NCBI GenBank assembly: GCA_964528155.1
Contig: CAZGRL010000043.1
Coordinates: forward strand, 1 to 28,960
DNA length: 28,960 nucleotides
From: G001797105 sp964528155
GTDB lineage: Bacteria; Chloroflexota; Anaerolineae; Anaerolineales; E44-bin32
Direction: 5' to 3'
The notes under the pieces are model-generated. The model ran no database searches. It saw only the letters and a program-made list of their open reading frames with translations, and had not been told where the DNA came from. Position 1 is the first letter of the stretch; every line of letters starts with the position of its first letter. Below are positions 25,511 to 28,960 of the stretch, in pieces. A program made the translations under genes and the position numbers.

Positions 25511-26512
25511 TCAGGCCATGCGGTCGAATTGCTCGGGGTCGATGGGATTACGCAGGGGCTCTCCCGCGAAGAAGCGTCTCAATTCCTCGGCGGCCCACTC
25601 ACTCATCCGTGCGCAGTTGCGGATGCAGCCGGCGATGTGTGGCGTAACCACAACGTTCGGCAGATGACGGAGGGGACTATCCGGGGCTGGCGGTTCCGGG
25701 TCCGTCACATCGAGGAAGGCGAAGAAGTGATCCCGGTGTCGCAGTTGTCTGGCCAAGGCCTCCTCGTCGATCAGAGAGCCCCGTGCTGTGTTGACCAGCA
25801 CGGCATCATCCTTCATAAGGGACAGGCGGTCTGAGTCCAACATATGCCTCGTGCTCGGATTCCCCGGAACGTGGAGGCTAACGACGTCCGCCCTCATTAG
25901 CAGCTCATCTAACTCGACCTGCATGACATTGGCCTGCTTCAAATCGCCCTCCTGGAGATAGGAGTCATACACCAGGATTTCAACGTCGAAGGCTTGGAGG
26001 AGCTTGATCACATGTCGACCCACGGCGCCGGCGCCAACGATACCAACGGTCCGGCCGAAGGTCTCGCCGGCGGGCCAGTGTGGACTGTTGCGCCAACCTC
26101 CCTCCTGCACAGTCTTCGCCAGTGGCCAGGCGCGCTTGAGCCCGATCAAGATCAACGCCAACGTCGTCTCGGCCACATCAATGGCCAACGCGGCAGAGGT
26201 CGACGAGACCTGGATCTTCCTTTCCCAAACAGCATCGGAGAGATATCGCTTGACACTTCCCCCCAGGTGGACAATGAACTTCAATTCCTGGGCCGCCTCG
26301 ACGACATCCCCATCGAGGCGCGCGACCTCCCAGCTGGTAATACAGGCATCTGCCCCAGGAAGAAGCGCGATCAAGTCCTGCTTCGTAGCTGCCTCCTGAC
26401 CCGGGTGGTGGACAAGAGTCGCCAGGGACTCCAGTTGTTCCCAAGCCTTGTCAGAGAACATGCGTGCATAGTGCTTCTGCCCAATCGTGACCGCGATCGT
26501 GGGACGATCCAT
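25511..26512 (-). CDS. D-2-hydroxyacid dehydrogenase (phosphoglycerate-dehydrogenase-like)
   Basis: 333 residues with a full catalytic set: Arg244 in NTARG, Glu273 (DPEPP), His292 (TPHIAG). The NAD motif GIVGAGAVG is at about 157-165, with Asp183 after the second strand fitting NAD(H). Would reduce a 2-keto acid or oxidise a D-2-hydroxyacid, perhaps glycerate- or glyoxylate-like. The start at 26512 follows AAGGACAGG. A perfect TATAAT lies about 56 bases upstream. First gene of a pair with the nucleotidase. Confidence 0.9.
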   Translation of the reverse strand: MDRPTIAVTIGQKHYARMFSDKAWEQLESLATLVHHPGQEAATKQDLIALLPGADACITSWEVARLDGDVVEAAQELKFIVHLGGSVKRYLSDAVWERKIQVSSTSAALAIDVAETTLALILIGLKRAWPLAKTVQEGGWRNSPHWPAGETFGRTVGIVGAGAVGRHVIKLLQAFDVEILVYDSYLQEGDLKQANVMQVELDELLMRADVVSLHVPGNPSTRHMLDSDRLSLMKDDAVLVNTARGSLIDEEALARQLRHRDHFFAFLDVTDPEPPAPDSPLRHLPNVVVTPHIAGCIRNCARMSEWAAEELRRFFAGEPLRNPIDPEQFDRMA

Positions 26513-27288
26513 GGAACCTGTCCTTCAGCAGTCACTTGCCTCACCCATCAACGGACTGCTTCTGACAATTATATGCCTGCCAGGGCATTCATAGAACTCA
26601 TCGCACGTCAAGAGTGGCGCGGGATGGGAGATCGTTGGGAAAGTGACTAAGGCTGGATATGCGATCCCGCCCCTGATAGCGCATTTCAAGTGGACTGATC
26701 AAGGGGCAACCCGAAGGAAGATACTGTTCTACCCTTTCATTCCTAAGAGGAATCTCCGAAAACGTCAGCTTCCGTCTACGGCGCGGCGCGCCAACTACCG
26801 AATGTTCAACTACGTGGGTTTAGATACGCTCCCGCATTTCGTCCTCTTTGACACAAGTGACAGCAGTTGAAACTGCGCCCGCGGATCCGGCGTCCACAAA
26901 CTCACTCAAGCGGACGGGGCAAGGGACGAGTCAATGAGTGGGAGGGGGCAACTGGCCCGCGCGCTGCGAATTCTTCGGCCAGTCCTTGTAGCCACCGTAT
27001 CACCCTTGTGCAGCTCCGCACGGCAGAGGACGTCTCCAGAACAACATCCCTTGTGGCGGTTACGCAGCTCGCTTCTTCCGCGGCCAAGCACTGAGGCCAA
27101 CCTGCACAGTGCTGCCCTGCCAGCGTTCCATCAGATTGCCTTTGGGAACTCCGGTTCTCCGATGCGTTAGAATATCCGTGGCTGCCTTGGGTGCGCGCCC
27201 CCCTCGCGTGCCCGAGGCGGCTTGCGCGTCTCTAGAAGGGCGCGAGAATCGCGTTTAGGAAGAGAGGGGAACGGGGGATGCGACAAAC
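26513..27288. other. Divergent intergenic region with one promoter candidate
   Basis: 780 bases between divergent genes. The left end has a minus-strand -10 (26568-26573). A plus-strand TAGAAT at 27168-27173 lies upstream of the lipoprotein gene but lacks a convincing -35. A 75-codon frame at 26643-26870 has no recognisable family. Base composition is more AT-rich near 26560-26860 than in the surrounding genes. Confidence 0.45.
26568..26596 (-). promoter_or_regulatory. Candidate promoter with inverted repeat in the spacer
   Basis: A perfect minus-strand TATAAT at 26568-26573, about 56 bases before the hydroxyacid dehydrogenase ATG. The -35 at normal distance (26591-26596, TTCTAT) is poor. 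An inverted repeat ATGCC-N6-GGCAT (26573-26588) fills the spacer, where an activator or repressor could bind. Confidence 0.35.
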
Positions 27289-27312
27289 ATGATGGGTCGA
27301 TGGGGGACAGCC

Positions 27313-28161
27313 ATGAAAGGCCTCCTGCTTGCGTTCGTCCTGGCAGTCACCGCTTGCGCTGGCGGTGCCCAGGACCCAGACGCTCGGATCGCAACCGGCG
27401 TCGCCCAGACCCTGACCGCCTGGCCCACCGACATACCAGCCCCCACCGACACGCCTCTGCTAAGCTCCACGGCTACCCTGACCCTTGAGCCAAGCCCGAC
27501 CGCCGAGACGACGCCGACGTTAGCTATCCCGGTTGTAGCAGGCGGCGACTGTATTCCAACAGGGACACTGAGACAGGCCGCGAGCGTCGCGAGCGTCACG
27601 GACGGGGACACAATCCGTGTAGACGTTGAGGGAGTCAATCATCCCCTGCGCTATATCGAAATGGACACGCCGGAACCTGCGGAGTCGTACGGATCGATAG
27701 CAACGGCGGCAAACCAGGTGCTAGTTGAAGGCAAGACGGTCCTGTTAGTGAAAGATGTGTCGGAGACCGATGTGTACGACCGTCTCCTGCGGTACGTGAT
27801 TGCGGACGGGGTGTTCGTGAACTACGAGTTGGTCAGAAACGGACACGCCAGGGCGGCGAACTACCCGCCTGACTCATCCTGCGTACTGACCTTCGCGACG
27901 GCGGAGCGTCATGCAAGAGAGGAAGGCCAGGGTATGTGGGCCGCGACGCCGACCCCCAAGCCTCAGCCGACAGCAACCTACAAGCCCGCCCCGACTCAAA
28001 GGTCAGGAGACTGTGACCCGGCATACCCGACGGTCTGTATCCCGTCACCCCCGCCCGACCTCGACTGCAAAGACATTCCGTACCGCCGGTTCAGGGTGCT
28101 CCCGCCCGATCCGCACCGGTTCGACGGGGACCATGATGGGGTCGGTTGCGAGAGCGGTTGA
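27313..28161 (+). CDS. Secreted lipoprotein with SNase-like nuclease and C-terminal Excalibur domain
   Basis: About 282 residues. A lipoprotein signal ends in VTAC (Cys15), then a Thr/Pro/Ser-rich linker, then a thermonuclease (SNase) domain with SVTDGDTIRV, RYIEMDTPEP and a YDRLLRYV segment holding the catalytic Arg. Another Pro-rich linker and a Cys-rich Excalibur calcium-binding domain (DGDHDGVGCE) end the protein. It would cut nucleic acid at the cell surface. The start at 27313 gives the cleanest signal peptide and has GGGGGA upstream; an in-frame ATG at 27289 is possible. It stands alone on the plus strand. Confidence 0.9.
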   Translation: MKGLLLAFVLAVTACAGGAQDPDARIATGVAQTLTAWPTDIPAPTDTPLLSSTATLTLEPSPTAETTPTLAIPVVAGGDCIPTGTLRQAASVASVTDGDTIRVDVEGVNHPLRYIEMDTPEPAESYGSIATAANQVLVEGKTVLLVKDVSETDVYDRLLRYVIADGVFVNYELVRNGHARAANYPPDSSCVLTFATAERHAREEGQGMWAATPTPKPQPTATYKPAPTQRSGDCDPAYPTVCIPSPPPDLDCKDIPYRRFRVLPPDPHRFDGDHDGVGCESG

Positions 28162-28280
28162 CTTCAGCAGAGCGAACCCGGCCAGGGGGCGCGATAATCT
28201 GAATAGGTCTTGGCCGGTCGGCCCGAAACCGCCAGGCCGGTCGTCTCCACAACTGGAGAGTGGTCCGATTGAGTTGGGAA

Positions 28281-28724
28281 ATGACTGACGAAAGTCAACA
28301 CGAATCACACCCCAGAGTAACAGCCGGCGAACAGTTTACACAGACCTATGCTGTCAATGAAGACATCGCGACTGACCCGGTTCTTCACATCAGCCAGGCG
28401 GCTTTTCCGCTGACCGAGGCGGACTTCCTTCGCTTGAAACACCGCTGGTCGCAATTCAGCGTTTGGGCTGGCCGAGTGTTGATTCTAGGTATTGGAATGC
28501 TGGTTGTACCTGCTGCCAAGTATGCTGATGCAGGTCTTCGTCAAAGGCCCGTCCCAATCGAGGAATGGGAGTTGGCGGCCCCAGTAATTGCGATCCTCCT
28601 AGCGGGAGTACTTTTCTTGATCGGGAAGGTCCTACCGGATGAACGAACGCAGGTTATGAAAGACATCGAAGCGCATTTCACCTCAGCGCCTCGCACACAG
28701 CACGTCGAGGGACGCCATCAATGA
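28281..28724 (+). CDS. Small membrane protein of unknown function
   Basis: 147 residues. A polar N-terminal half is followed by two hydrophobic segments (about 65-85 and 98-120) and a charged C-terminal tail. No family recognised. The ATG at 28281 is preferred; an in-frame GTG at 28260 lies too close to its GGAGA. The stop overlaps the next start (ATGA), so the two genes are coupled. Confidence 0.65.
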   Translation: MTDESQHESHPRVTAGEQFTQTYAVNEDIATDPVLHISQAAFPLTEADFLRLKHRWSQFSVWAGRVLILGIGMLVVPAAKYADAGLRQRPVPIEEWELAAPVIAILLAGVLFLIGKVLPDERTQVMKDIEAHFTSAPRTQHVEGRHQ

Positions 28725-28960
28725 AGAGAGAGTCCGCTCTGCCGAAAACGTATATCCCGTTCCAGGAGATGATCCTATGCAGTAACAAGTTGATCGATGT
28801 TCAAATTCCGTTCGAAGTGGATGGCGGAATTCCCTTGCTGATAGGAAGAGACCACGACCCATTGATTTGGCTCAACGCTCGGCCTGCTGACCCCAGGCAT
28901 CAATGGCAGCCAGTCGTCCGTCAGAATCGCGTACTCCACGAGGGCGTTGAACTACTCGGC
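28721..28960 (+). CDS. 5' part of an unrecognised protein, cut by the window end
   Basis: An ATG overlaps the previous stop, and the frame stays open for 80 codons to the window edge. The sequence (MKRESALPKTYIPFQEMIL...) has mixed, protein-like composition without signal peptide or membrane segment. No family recognised. The overlap with the membrane protein suggests a two-gene unit. Confidence 0.6.
   Translation, partial: MKRESALPKTYIPFQEMILCSNKLIDVQIPFEVDGGIPLLIGRDHDPLIWLNARPADPRHQWQPVVRQNRVLHEGVELLG

Overview
The window looks like chromosomal DNA of a GC-rich, uncultured bacterium, most likely a member of the Chloroflexota. This is inference. It rests on two lipoproteins with Ala/Pro/Thr-rich linkers right after the lipobox, of the kind common in Anaerolineae-like genomes, on a carbohydrate-type ABC transporter with no ATPase of its own, and on loosely packed gene blocks. 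I see no rRNA, tRNA, CRISPR array, transposase or phage gene, and no transcription regulator.

Layout. (1) Positions 1-5305, minus strand: a block in the order M20 hydrolase (YgeY family), knotted carbamoyltransferase (YgeW family), FAD subunit, and fused [2Fe-2S]/molybdopterin subunit of a xanthine-dehydrogenase-type enzyme. It resembles part of the ygeWXY-hyuA-ygfK-ssnA-ygfM-xdhD purine/selenium-linked cluster of enterobacteria and gut anaerobes. The molybdenum subunit has an in-frame TAG. (2) Positions 6443-14265, plus strand: a solute-binding lipoprotein, two CUT1-type permeases, an HcnC/HcnA/HcnB-like flavoprotein-ferredoxin dehydrogenase triad and a deaminase-type amidohydrolase. This looks like an uptake-and-oxidation route for a nitrogen-containing compound. 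(3) Positions 14838-26512, minus strand: an FGGY sugar kinase with an in-frame TGA, a class I (LsrF/FbaB-like) aldolase, a pteridine-reductase-like SDR, a zinc alcohol dehydrogenase, a second SDR, two D-2-hydroxyacid dehydrogenases and a 5'-nucleotidase-family phosphoesterase. This is a sugar/polyol/hydroxyacid catabolic set with long non-coding gaps. (4) Positions 27313-28960, plus strand: an SNase-Excalibur lipoprotein, a small membrane protein and the start of an unrecognised protein.

How the genes may work together (inference): parts 1 and 2 face away from each other across 1.1 kb and together could import, oxidise, deaminate and hydrolyse a purine-, opine- or amino-sugar-like substrate. 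Part 3 would process the sugar or carbon skeleton. The most unusual sequence-level signals are the two single in-frame stops in otherwise intact genes, an SDR whose catalytic Tyr is His, and a hydroxyacid dehydrogenase whose catalytic Arg is Ala.
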